Assembly: GCA_949710005.1 (NCBI GenBank) | Contig: OX453273.1 | Location: 905,322-969,321, forward strand | Origin: Ricordea florida | Lineage: Eukaryota; Cnidaria; Anthozoa; Corallimorpharia; Ricordeidae | Direction of reading: 5' to 3' | DNA length: 64,000 nt | Part shown: one piece after another, positions 37,201 through 48,258 of the stretch | Position numbering within the stretch: the first letter of the stretch is position 1 | How the letters are laid out: each line of letters opens with the position of its first letter | The notes under the pieces: model-generated | The model's database searches: none | Told to the model about the DNA's origin: nothing | What the model saw: only the letters and a program-made list of their open reading frames with translations | Translations under genes and position numbers: made by a program

Positions 37201-40200
37201 AAAAAAGAAGTGCAAGACACACGTGTCCATACACCTTAATTGTTTTCACTAGAAACTCGAGCGTGGAGCTGAGTTATCGCGGTCAAACTACATTTTGGTC
37301 ACCGCCAGCCAGATGTTGCGAACAGCATTAAATTTGCTTCAATTGTCGACTTGACATTGTTTCAGTGGTGGACTGAAGAACATATTTTCGAGAACAACAG
37401 TGTTCTTCAATTAAAATCTCCACTTTGAGAGTATTCCTTACCCAAAGGAGACACCGCATAGATGTTTGATTGAGCTGATGAAGTGTGTGATAGTTATGTT
37501 GATGCGGGCTTAAAAAGACTGTGCTGATACTTGTGAAATGCCAAACCAAAGCAATGTTATGCTGAGCGACTGAACAGAAACTGCTGCTTACCGTCACGCC
37601 AGAAATACAAACATTTACATTTACGCTTAAAAATCTAAATGCCGTTCATCTACTTTAAGGTAAAAGGGATCAGTAATTTGCACAAAACGAGGAGGATCTA
37701 TGAAGATATTTTCAGTTGAAACGTTATGTTGGATGGTTCGTAAACGGGTTTCAAAGAGAAGTAGACGTTATGATAATCGCTTTCCGTGGCTTTCTCTGCG
37801 CACCTGACAGCTTCAAAATTAGACGCGTGAAATGAGCAATCGAGGTTTAACTTTGCGTTCGTAAAAAGCGAAGATGTTTGCTTCAGAATTGTAGTTGGGC
37901 TAAATGGGCGCGTTTTATTTACAGCTAGTCTGAAATGCGGTCAAAGTGAAAGTTCTTGCCTTGAAAACTAAATGAGCATCTACTGAGAGCTATATTTAAA
38001 GCCGGTAAGGCTTTGTTTTGAAGATTTTACATCTAAGATAGGCAGCGTAACGTCTACGAGTTGTAACTGTACTTATGTAAAAGGCAATAGATTGCGTGAA
38101 TGCTATAATTAGGTTCGGAAGCGGAGCAGTAGTTTTTTAGCCCGACGATTTTCCAAACTTCACTTACTCCCAAAATACGCCGAGGGGATAGAATTAAACA
38201 ACCTAAATCCATAGTGACGACAACACGGTGAAATAACACTCACTAGACCTTACCTTTCAGAATGTTCCGTTGGCTGCAACTGTTATTGACATTCGCTTGT
38301 AGCCATCTCCTTGCGGGGTGGCTGGGTAAGAGGCCCACGAGTCGAGTCGATATCACCTGATATCAATACACATACGACACGTTTCAATCAACGTATTGGG
38401 TTTAAAAGAACGACCAATGAAGAGGACGTATTATTCATTATTCCATATGAACAACATAAAACCTGAAGGTAAAAGGTTTCAGCCGAAACCATTGAACATC
38501 GGAGCATGGTGGGCACAATCAAGGCAAAAATTTATTTTATGGTGGTTCGTGGGATATGTGATGCGCTTTTGAGAATTGGTTTGCATCAAGTGACCCTCGC
38601 ATTAGAGGTAAACTGCAACTGTACACCCATTTGTCCAGCTAAAAGTCTAATTTTTCAAAAATAGAAATGACAGAATCTGAATGAGTTTGGAAAGCGCAAT
38701 TCTTAAGAAGCAAGGCAATCTCTTCCAAGAAGATTCAAGTAGTGATTCATCGACTATATTATAAACTCCAATGTGACTAGCCAATCCAACAGCACTACCA
38801 AAACGGAGGGAAGTCATTTCAGATATGTTCAGGAAGTACAAAATTTTATTTCCCTGTGAGGAACCGTAGTAACTGTCCTGTTTACCATGCGTTATGGAAC
38901 TCTTGTAAAGATATTTTGAGGTGAACTGCAGACTCATTCAAGTCGGTCTTATCTCCGATTACCGAAGGATAAATTTAACAAGAAACATGTCTCCAAGAAA
39001 CGAAAAAATCTGTCAACAACTCTTTGCAATAAAGCTTCAATTCATATCGGTCCATGTCAGACAAGTCAAAAGGGATAAACGAAGAACTTGATATCTCCTC
39101 TCAAACAGATAAGGAAGTCATTGTAATCTGTGCGGTTGTTTTGTGGGTGATATTTTTGGATGATAAGTGACAGCTACTCATTGCACAACATCAATAAAGC
39201 AAACCTTTTCTACGAACCTACTATGTCGTCAGAGCATGCACAGAGCGGGAGACGTGGCCTTAAGGTAACAGCCCCTAAAGAAAATTGTTCCCCAAGAACT
39301 GACGCCTTAAGCTCTGTTGTAGTAATCGTTTAGCTAGTTTAAAAAGCGCAAATCGGATTATCGCACACATTGTTTAGACATTACACAGACGAGCAATAAA
39401 TTTTTAACTAGCGTGATGTGTTTTATCATTATGAGGTAAAAGCGCCATCGATGTTTCTGTTAGGGGGTCGTTATCACCTGTATTTCTATTCCCCTATAAC
39501 TGTACCAATGGCTACGTAACAATTCTTCGTGTAACTTTGTTGCGCACTGAGACAAGATGTGTACGTTCCTCTGTAAATACGGCGTCGGCTGAAAAAAATC
39601 GTCCATGGTGCACAATGAGGGTGGGTCTAATAAACGACAGGAAACCCGAGAGTACGCTTTAGGACAGTCAACTTGATGAGTATCCCTAAGCTGAGCTAAT
39701 AATAGAAGCAAAACAGAACGCACAGGTTATGATCGTGCTATACGTAACTTGGATGCAGCTTAAACAAGAATACATGGTGTATTTTAAGATAAACTTATTA
39801 CAATGTGGTATATATTTTGAACACGAGCTGTCCCTTTTTTGTCGCTCGAGGTGTGACATTTTTCACCCCACTTCTCATCAACAGTGTCTTTCTATAAACA
39901 AGACATGAGGCTCCATAGCTTTGTGAGGAGGTGTTTTAAGGAGCACTTTACGGAAGAGGGCTCCTAATAGCCTTAAAGAAAGACAAGTTGTGGTTTGCGA
40001 ATGTTACCTTTCTATATATATTTAGCTGTGAATTTCCACAGTGGGAACAAACATCTTTCCAAAACTGGAGCTTTTTACCTACGATTACTCACAACACTAT
40101 TAACTGAATGGTTCTGGGAATTAATTAATTTGAAGTTATCAAGTGAAGAGGATTTATATACGACTTTCCTTTCTTTAAGTCGACTTTGAGAAAAACATTG

Positions 40201-43200
40201 ACAAAGTCCGCTGCTAGAGACCGTTTAAAGTTACCACTTTCAGGCGTGCCTGATTTGCCGACCTAGTGGCGCCACGAATGTTGCACACTCATGTATCTGA
40301 GTTTGAAAAAATGTGTAACAGAATTGGCTTAAACACACATACCGAAAGAAGCCACTGTATTACTGTGTCATTCATTGCTTTTCTTACCTTCTCATATCTC
40401 TACTGCTTCTCTTAATTCCATGAAACACCTGTGATGTTTAACCAAACAGTATACTATTTACTATTTTAAGCATCAACTTCCTGTTTTACAGTATTTCCTG
40501 CCGGTGATACGTGAAAATACTGTGGCACGCCTGGCTTTTAAAAAGAATGAAAAGATACATAGTAAGATGAAATGATGATATCACTTACTGAAGAAACGAA
40601 ACTCGAAAAGGGTGACATGCAATCTAATGTTTCAGACCTTTTTAGACTGCATGTTTGTACGAAAAACTTGAAAGCAGTAATCAATGTTTCCGGCTCTCTA
40701 ATTTGTTACTTAAAAGGACTATAGGATGACTCGAGATTTCGTTCTGCAAGTGCATCACTCTTTAAAGGTTCGGAGAGCATCGCACAGCTGAAAGTTAGAT
40801 CGTTTAGGAGCTGAGGTTAGAAACGGGAAAGACATGGCACCTCGGTAAAAAGCCAGAAAGAAAAAAATTGGACTGGACGACTTGTCGGATTAAAGGGTTA
40901 ATCTTAATAGGACATTATTTTTTATGCAAAGGTTAATTCTGTGAGACAAAAACCCCATACACAAAAGGAAAATTAAAGAACACTTTTGCAAAAATGTTTC
41001 AAATGACAGACTTCAAAATTATTTGTAACTTAAAAGGCAACTGTAAACAATATCAGCGAACAGTTGTGTTAACGGATAATACTTACGAACTTCGTTCTCC
41101 TTTTTAAAGTTTGTATTTTTAAATCTGGTGTAAAACCCTGATATTCCTTAAACCCTTTTTTCGGCAGTATGAACAAGTGTTTACCTAAATATGCTTCATT
41201 TTGCCAAAAGAGATTTATAATCAATAAAAAGTGTCAATTATCTCTTTAGTGTTTGTTTTCTTTCTTGTCAATGATACCTGTAGCTTTCTTCTGAATCTGG
41301 CAGCGATTTAAAAGCCGGAAACTACACTACTGTTGCTTTTTGTCAATTAAAAAGATAAAAACTATTTCAAAAACAAACGTTCCTGCTTAGCCATTCTTAA
41401 GATGACTCCACTAGGGTAATGCTGCAAGAACTTTTTATATGTGTTTCATATATTTCACAGTCTGTTTTATTTCGCATCATGGAACTTTTAACGCGCATCG
41501 TATTGTGGTTCGTTTGCCATTTTTATAACCCGTGCACTGATATTCAGTCATACGCGTATCGTGTCAACCCAACCATATTCCTAATCTCATTAAATCGTAA
41601 GGTAGCTCTGTATTGCTATGCTTGCTTTTTCCCACAGAGGACGTGATTGCCTCTTAACTGTAGAAAGACACTTAAGATACTCGAGCGGGGAAGAATTGTT
41701 AAATGTTGTCATAACAAAGTGATGTAGGATGATAAAATAGTGACGAAATGTAAGACGAACTTAAAAAAGGTAAGACCAGTTTCGCCTATATTGAGACACC
41801 TTTAATGATTTTGTGATTATCCCTGGCTCACCCAAAAATAACTCAGTCTCACTGACACGATGTAGTGTAAATCTCCCTTTATGAATTCTGCTTTTATTGT
41901 TAACACCGACAACTTTAGAATTAAGCCTTTAATTATCCTCCTCATTTTTCTCCCACGTCAAATCGACGGCTGGGCAGACCAGTTTCGGCGTTTTGTTCCA
42001 GCTGTGAATTAACCAAGCTACCACACGGTTTCTGAGGTAAGACTGATTTTATCACACATGAAACAAATTAAGATAGACAAAGGCATGCATTGGCTCACGT
42101 CTGTACCTTGCTGCCACCAGTCCACCCAGACAGCTGTTCGGGTATACCCACGTGGCAACAGACAAAACGAGATTCAACTCGAGCTGAAGTATTTCAAGTG
42201 TTAATAGAAATGTTGAATCATTTGAAAACTGATTCATTCTAATTAAATATCGAACTCAGCAAGTTTTTGGTACGATATTTAGAATTCCTGAAAAATCTAA
42301 TCATTTCATTAAAAGTAAACATTTGCAATTTTTTTAGAATACATCGCCTTGGACGTCGTCTATGATTATGTTTCCTTTGCGAATCGAGTTTAACATTTCG
42401 GTTTTGTTATAAGCCATTCATTTTGCTGGTCGAATACTCAACTTAGTTAACTGGTATCCATGTGAGGTTTAAAGTGCTATAGGTCCTCCTGCGATTGGAT
42501 ACCACTGTGTGACCATTTCCTTACATTAGCCGCCACTCACTGCCCTCTCCTTACTCAAAAAAAGATGTTGAAACAATCCTTGTACAAATAGCATTATTTT
42601 GAATTATCTTTCAGAAGGACTGATTTACTATAGTCATTTGTTTACTCATTAACACATATCAAGCTCGAGATTATTAATCGGATTCGGCCGTTGTTTGAAC
42701 CCGCCATAGCGCTAGGTTAGAAGTCCGTGATACCATGATTAGCAAGGAACAGACTCCAGTACAAAACGTAATACTTTGAAATACCATCGGTGTACAGTGT
42801 GTTCTTGTATAATCTTTTTAACATAATCTCTGCCTTATGTAGTGGTGAGTACCCCTAGATAGGTCTTTGAGACATGAAAATACGACTTAAATGATTGCGA
42901 TTTGAAATAATGACGCTTCAGAGTAGCGAATTGAAGACAAGAAACAAGGTCGTTGCGACTCATCATTCTCAGTACACCGCATTCTTAAACCATTATTTCC
43001 GCGCGATTGTTTTTCTGTTTTTCTTAACTGAACAACGGTGATTTGCCATAGCCTTCTCGCTGTTAACTAAAATCGATAAATAATCACCATTTAATATATA
43101 GATTTAGCCAAGCCTAAAAGCGGGGCTCCCGTTAGTACTTTCATTTCACTTTAAACTGTAAAAGCATTCTAATATATTGCGAAGGAATTCACAAACGTTT

Positions 43201-44057
43201 TTAACTATAGTTAGGTGTCAAGGTCGGTTAACTTGCTATGATTTTTGTCTAAACTTTCGTCTGCGATTAGTACGGTCTTTCTACCTACAAAGTCATGGAG
43301 TATATTCTACAAAAAACACAAATTATCAATGTACTATATTCTATTCCTGATGAAATTAACCATTCTATTTGCGTAAATGTATTTAAAAGATTTGTACACG
43401 CTACTGGGAAATGCAGGACACAACTCTTGTCATTTTCGTTTTAAAACGAACACCTCGGTAAAATAAATGTTTACTCCTAGCAGGGTGCAAAGAAAATTAA
43501 TTTTACAGATTGCCCTTCGGGCATCTACCAGCCCGAAAAACATTTTTCACGAGAATGAAAAAATCGTTATTAATTATTCTTTTCTTAATTACATTGTAAG
43601 TTTAAAAAATTACTGCCTTCATTTATTCACTACAATCAGCTGTAGTTACTTAACAAAAGAAATAAATAACCGTAAAAGTGTGAACTATAAGTAGACCTGG
43701 TCCAACGCAACACGTGAATGACTAACATACATTTGAGACATTTTACAATTTAGAAAAACATTTTTTACGAAAACAACGGCGTTGAAACCAAAGTTCTCAA
43801 TCGACACACTAAATGACAACGTCGACAACGCGAAAAGCTGCCAGTGAAAGCGCTACATTCTGCAATTTGCCGCCAAGAGAAAATTCCCGCGGGAGTATTT
43901 CTTGGCCGTCGACAGGGGAGATGTTTATATGATTAAAGGACATAAAAATTTGAAATCTTTCATCAGTTTGCTTCTCATTCAAAAGTAGTGCATTCAGAAG
44001 ATCATTTTTCTGAAGAAGGTTTGTTTAGAAGTCGGTTTTCCAAGTCAAGTGTCAAGT
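31223..44057. other. Long gene-free, repeat-poor region upstream of SIX1/2
   Basis: About 12.8 kb with no supported gene and none of the repeat families found elsewhere in the window. Open frames are short and unrecognised. A small inverted repeat (GAGTTCCAG facing CTGGAACTC) lies at about 36,999-37,066. The contrast with the repeat-rich flanks suggests selection against insertions, as around developmental genes, but I have not measured it. Confidence 0.5.
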
Positions 44058-44124
44058 TTAAGGGAAAGTGGAAAGTGTGAGTGCTGAGTCACGCATTAGT
44101 GAGCAAATATTATGCAGACAAAAC

Positions 44125-44469
44125 TTATGCAAATTTGTGGTCCATAGCATGGAGTCTTTCCACTTCTCGGCTTTCTTCGCTACAATTTTGTCTGTTTTCC
44201 ACAGCACGGAGTCTTTCCGCTTCTCGGCTTTCTTCGCTAAAATTTTGTCTGTTTTCCACAGCACGAAGTCTTTCCGCTTCTCGGCATTCTTCGCTACAAT
44301 TTTGTCTGTTTTCCACAGCACGGAATCTTTCCGCTTCTCGGCGTTCTTCGTTAACATTTTGTCTATTTTCTCGAGCCCGGACTCTTTCTGCTTGTCGGCG
44401 TTCTTCGCTATAATTTCGTCTCCTTTCTCTTTCCCGAGCGCGCCTTCTTTGGCGATCTACTTCGCTCAT
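44125..44469 (-). CDS. Arg/Glu-rich protein of 57-bp coding repeats (fragment)
   Basis: A 114-aa frame starts MSEVDRQRRRARERERRRN and then repeats a 19-residue unit about five times (SEERRQAERVRARENRQN, NEERREAERFRAVENRQN and so on), i.e. a 57-bp tandem repeat. Because 57 is a multiple of three, other frames are open too, but this strand gives a sensible charged helical repeat. Just upstream another frame (ATG at about 44,564, MSTNNSRENIICRTQGSGEE) ends in an ATGA overlap with this start, so the original protein may have lost frame there. Similar basic repeats with STPR-like spacing occur in mobile-element proteins of invertebrates, including some Helitrons. The unit here is 19 residues, while STPR units are 23. 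Function unknown; it may be part of an old mobile element. Confidence 0.45.
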   Translation of the reverse strand: MSEVDRQRRRARERERRRNYSEERRQAERVRARENRQNVNEERREAERFRAVENRQNCSEECREAERLRAVENRQNFSEESREAERLRAVENRQNCSEESREVERLHAMDHKFA

Positions 44470-44754
44470 TCTTCCTCAGTTAATTCTTGCTCTCTTTCCC
44501 GTTGCTCTTCACCTGAACCCTGTGTTCTGCAAATTATATTTTCCCTGCTATTGTTTGTTGACATAGCAATAGAAATTGTTTCGTTTATCCTTTAGTAAAA
44601 CTTTAACAGTGTAGAGTAGTAATATTGTGTCTCAAAAAGACAATGAACTGAAAATTTCTTTTTCAGTCGTCAACGCAATTTCCCGCCAAAAATATGCGGG
44701 TTACCAGAACAGCTTCCAAATAAATCACGTCACCTCGATGAGTTGACACATGAG

Positions 44755-45060
44755 CCCACAATATGGTCATGTGATGCTGGTCAGTGGCTATCCCGTTTTG
44801 ACAGCTGTCAATTGACCATATTGTGAATGTCTAATACAAAAGTTGTGGATTTGCCAAGACACGCCTGAGATACCCCTCCCTTCCTTTTGATAGTCTCCCC
44901 TACCCTACCCGTACAATCTGTAGACGCGTACGTACGTACGTACGGACGTACGCTCGGTCAGTCACGTGACAACCAAAGGAAAAGAGGTTGACCATATTCC
45001 ATGAGTATGGGGCTCTGCTCCACGCGCGCTTCGCGCGCGGGAGCCCCGCTATAACCAGTT
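44755..45060. repeat. Non-autonomous palindromic element with CGTA tract
   Basis: The motif GACCATATT (or AATATGGTC) occurs at about 44,761, 44,815 and 44,990 in opposing orientations. A self-complementary CGTACGTA tract lies at 44,928-44,953, and a GC hairpin at 45,009-45,047 has arms GGGGCTC/GAGCCCC and an inner CGCGCGC stem closed by GAA on the minus strand. That apex (GCGAAGC) is the GNA-triloop type seen in the foldbacks, but without flanking CGAG. Confidence 0.6.
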
Positions 45061-45928
45061 ATTTGACATCACGAAATATATTAATTAAGTAAGCAATCTA
45101 TCTATAATTAATAATGCATTATTAATTTGATATGATATTGTAGTTCGTTTGGGCGAGTTGTTGTCTTACCGCATAGTTGATCAACTTTATCTGGCGTCCG
45201 CCATTTCCTCGATCTTAGCTCGTAATGGCAGTATTTCATCAGTATTTCATCATTTCAGGTATTTTGAAAAAAAACTACTACACTTTTGAAGTGTGTCATT
45301 TCAAGGCTAGGAGAGTCCGAAAGTGTCCACAACTCAAAAATACCTGGTGTCATTTTAGATTGGTTAGCAAAAGTCAGAACTGAGTAACACTCGCCGGCTA
45401 CCTCATGGCTTAGAATCAACAAAAGTACTGAAATTGCTAAAGCGTGTAAGACGTTATATTAAGAAAAACTAAGGAATATAAGAAGCACAAAGCATTGGCA
45501 AAACAATTTGAGATAAATTCCACCTCCGTAGAAACGCGGAGGTGTTAAATCGTTAATTTATGCCTCGGATCTTTCGCACTTATGCTTGTATAAAAGATAG
45601 CATAATTTTGTTTTTCAGATTGTCTGTTTTTCTCTCTCGCTTCGCTTACACCATTTTTGTTAGTCAGTTGTAGGCAACAGTCAAATTTAAAAATTCAGAG
45701 AAATATAATCAGTTTTCGTTTTTGTCTTCTTAACAACAATAATAACATACTTCTGGGTGCATGTTCAGTTTCTAACCATTGATCATGAAAACAAAGTTTA
45801 TCCGTAAAGTAAGAGAACAATTTCACTTTGAGTTCTACTCGGCATGTTATACCAAAAACAAATGTTTCATTTGTATTAATCTTGCTCCGACGTGCAGCGC
45901 GAGCTTCTATTTTCACATTATGAATGTA
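45061..45928. other. Non-coding stretch, nothing recognised
   Basis: AT-rich; no gene, RNA gene or repeat recognised. Confidence 0.45.
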
Positions 45929-46489
45929 CAGAGGAACCCCGATATAACGATCCTCGATATAACGATATCCACGGTATAACGATAAATATGCTATGTACTA
46001 GCAAACGTTACAGTAAAATGTATGGGACAGAACCCCGATATAAAGATCTTCGATATAACGATATTCCCGATATAACGATGAGTTTTTACCGCGCCGAGCG
46101 TAAAATCTTCCTCGATATAACGATATTACAGTATCAGTACACAGTTTCAATTTAAACAAAACATTGAATTTAATATAAACAGCGAAAAGCAAAGACGATT
46201 ACAGTCGCAACTTCAAATGTTTAAGTTTTGTTTTGTTTCCCTTTTAAGATTCACACCACAGACTTTGTTGTGTAACCTTGATAACGTCTAATGCTTTGCA
46301 AATTTTTGATTGTGAGTCATTTGATACTCATTACACGTTTACTGATGAAACAAATGTAGTGAAAAAAGTACATGTTAATTTTATCCTGATACAACGATAT
46401 TTTCGGTTATTTTAAGGCAAAATATTACCGCGATATAACGATATAATTTCACTGCTCCCTTGGCATATCGTTATATCGGGGTTCCACTG
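45929..46489. mobile_element. Pogo/Tigger-like MITE (GATATAACGA type)
   Basis: The left end CAGAGGAACCCCGATATAAC matches in inverted form the right end ATATCGGGGTTCCACTG. A TA precedes the left end; the right flank starts TTA. The internal GATATAACGA motif is repeated many times near both ends, which is common in Tc1/mariner-pogo MITEs. There is no transposase. Confidence 0.75.
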
Positions 46490-46490
46490 T

Positions 46491-46493
46491 TAA

Positions 46494-46521
<28 letters not shown>
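46491..46521. repeat. TA microsatellite
   Basis: An uninterrupted run of TA dinucleotides directly beside the pogo-like MITE. Confidence 0.9.
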
Positions 46522-46524
<3 letters not shown>

Positions 46525-46567
46525 ATACAGTCCCGATACTACGCGCGATATGATTGGTCCAAACAGC

Positions 46568-46591
46568 GTCCTTTATCAGAGTATAAAGGAC
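46568..46591. repeat. Small hairpin with TTTATCAGAGTATAAA core (copy 1)
   Basis: GTCCTTTA and TAAAGGAC pair perfectly around TCAGAGTA. It lies about 20 bp after a GATTGGTCC (inverted CCAAT) motif. The same core recurs at 47,630 and, inverted, at 52,324, each time beside a CCAAT motif and GC-rich GCGCG sequence. Downstream (about 46,628-46,700) a degraded frame reads AEFFEEF..., suggesting this was a promoter region of an old mobile-element gene. Confidence 0.65.
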
Positions 46592-46886
46592 GGTGCTCGC
46601 GTCATCCACCGGCTTTGAGCAGTGAAAAAAGTGGCGGAATTTTTCGAAGAGTTTACCAGCTTTTCGTAAAATATTCTGAACGAGCTCGAACAAAGCATCC
46701 CTTACACTTAGAAGAATGCGAAGATGAGGAGCTCTAGGAAAATGTAGATATAGAGACCGAGCTAAACAACTAAGTCAGCACTTGTAAAAATGGGGAGTTA
46801 AATTAAGAAAAACAGGACTACGACATCAACCAGGAAACCATCAAACTATGGCGTTTTTGAATGAAACAATAAAATTGCCAAGCAAA

Positions 46887-47175
46887 ATACAGTTCGGTTG
46901 GTTTCAGTGCCAAGCTATGCAAAACAACAACGTGAAGTGACCAATTTACAAGTCTTCTCCGCTGAAGACTGAAGGTTGACGGCAAAAATTCGAAATGGAC
47001 TGCAAACGGACCAAGTGGAAAATTCTACAGTTTCAAAGAAAAATGAAAACGATATGAAACTTGCCTACCGTCAACAGTACAAGAGGAAGACAAATCCACT
47101 TTTGTCACTGGTACAGTACTCGGCGTTGTAGTCTTGGTTGCTTAATTTGAGCTCCCTTACGTCGCAGTTAGTAAA
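46887..47175. repeat. Dispersed non-coding repeat (copy 2)
   Basis: Second copy of the repeat at 9,530-10,020, in the same orientation (AAAATACAGTTCGGTTGG, CAAAACAACAACGTGAAGTG, TTGCTTAATTTGAGCTCCC). Diverged, with no shared reading frame. Confidence 0.6.
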
Positions 47176-47629
47176 AGCGACAAACAGTACGGATCAAACA
47201 CACAGAAATTTGCTTGTGTGTCGAATTCATCTCTCCACAACATTATCATTAAAACAGAGACTAAAAGCACAAAAGAAAACAGCAGTTCTCGCATTGACAT
47301 AACTGAGCGTTGTCCATTCAGAAAACATGGCACACTGTCTTTAGTTTCAGCAACAAGCTAAGCAGTTCGTCTTGTTTGTTTTCTTCTGCTAAATTCCACA
47401 AATTGTTTTTGTCCTCTGATTGTCTTCATGGGCCATAATTTGACTGGATTTCGATTAATTTAAGACTTGAGAATGCTTAAAAATATCTTGACTGAGCTGA
47501 AAAAATCTCGCGTTCAAAAACTTTTTAGTGCTTTGCGTTCGAACTTTGATGGTTTGACAGCCTTTGTCTTTTGAACCAATGAGAGTGTTGGACGTATTCT
47601 TACAAGCTCGCTGATTGGCCCAAATTGCT

Positions 47630-47653
47630 GTACTTTATCAGAGTATAAAGGAC
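47630..47653. repeat. Small hairpin with TTTATCAGAGTATAAA core (copy 2)
   Basis: Same core and orientation as 46,568, again after an inverted CCAAT motif (GATTGGCCC), and followed by CAGCGCGCGCGCTG. Confidence 0.6.
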
Positions 47654-47793
47654 AGTGCTGACGACATTCAGCGCGCGCGCTGAAAAAAAAACATTGGGAG
47701 TTGATCGAAAATAAAAGCTCGTTTTTGCGGAAAATCGCTAGTTCTTTATTATAAAACAAATAAATAAGCCTCCTCTGGGCTTTGTTCTGTTAT

Positions 47794-47904
47794 AAAGCAC
47801 TTAGGAGGTGACGAGAGCACTCAAGAAGTAGGGAGAAACACTCGCCTGCGGCTCGTGTTTCCCCCTACACTTCTTTCGTGCTCTCGTCACCTCCTGCGTG
47901 CTTT
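47794..47904. repeat. Foldback element 1 inside the left TIR
   Basis: Arms AAAGCACTT... and ...GCGTGCTTT enclose an apex that on the minus strand reads CGAG, CC, GCA, GG, CGAG (47,841-47,855). Another GA/GA step (TC/TC on the plus strand) is at 47,821-22 with 47,876-77. It lies exactly where the left inverted repeat of the recombinase element breaks off. Confidence 0.85.
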
Positions 47905-47910
47905 GTATAG

Positions 47911-47928
47911 GTAATCACATGATTTCGA

Positions 47929-47964
<36 letters not shown>

Positions 47965-48030
47965 TCAGACCAACAAAATTGCACGAGCCCGTAGGGCGAG
48001 TGCAATTTGTGGTCATGGAAAAATTTACAA

Positions 48031-48066
<36 letters not shown>

Positions 48067-48074
48067 GTGATTAC
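47911..48074. repeat. Foldback element 2 inside the left TIR
   Basis: Ends GTAATCACATGAT and ATCATGTGATTAC. The plus-strand apex is CGAG, CCC, GTA, GGG, CGAG (47,984-48,000). The arms contain TTTCGAGTGCAA opposite TTGCACGAGAAA, another GA/GA step, and AAGCACGAG opposite CAAGTGCTT. It is adjacent to foldback 1. Confidence 0.85.
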
Positions 48075-48258
48075 TTCTTAATAATATACATGAAAAAATG
48101 CGATATGTCATCATAATTATGCAGAAGCAACGCGCGCTAATCACGTGCAAAAATAATTTATTCAAACCATGCAAATGTCAACCGCTTTTCGATCAAAATA
48201 ACAGTTTGACTCAAAAAAAGTTCAAAGTACAGCTGAGAAGTTCAAGGAATTGTCTGTA

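Noticed and set aside
25601-44057. A second SIX gene (SIX3/6 or SIX4/5) clustered with SIX1/2
   Set aside because: No other homeodomain or SIX-domain frame is visible in the window on either strand.
44068-44595. 175-aa plus-strand frame rich in Phe and Ser
   Set aside because: It is the antisense of the 57-bp coding repeat; any frame stays open because 57 is a multiple of three. The minus-strand charged repeat is more protein-like.
45929-46489. CRISPR-like or tandem array of GATATAACGA
   Set aside because: The spacing is irregular, both orientations occur, and the inverted ends explain it as a MITE.
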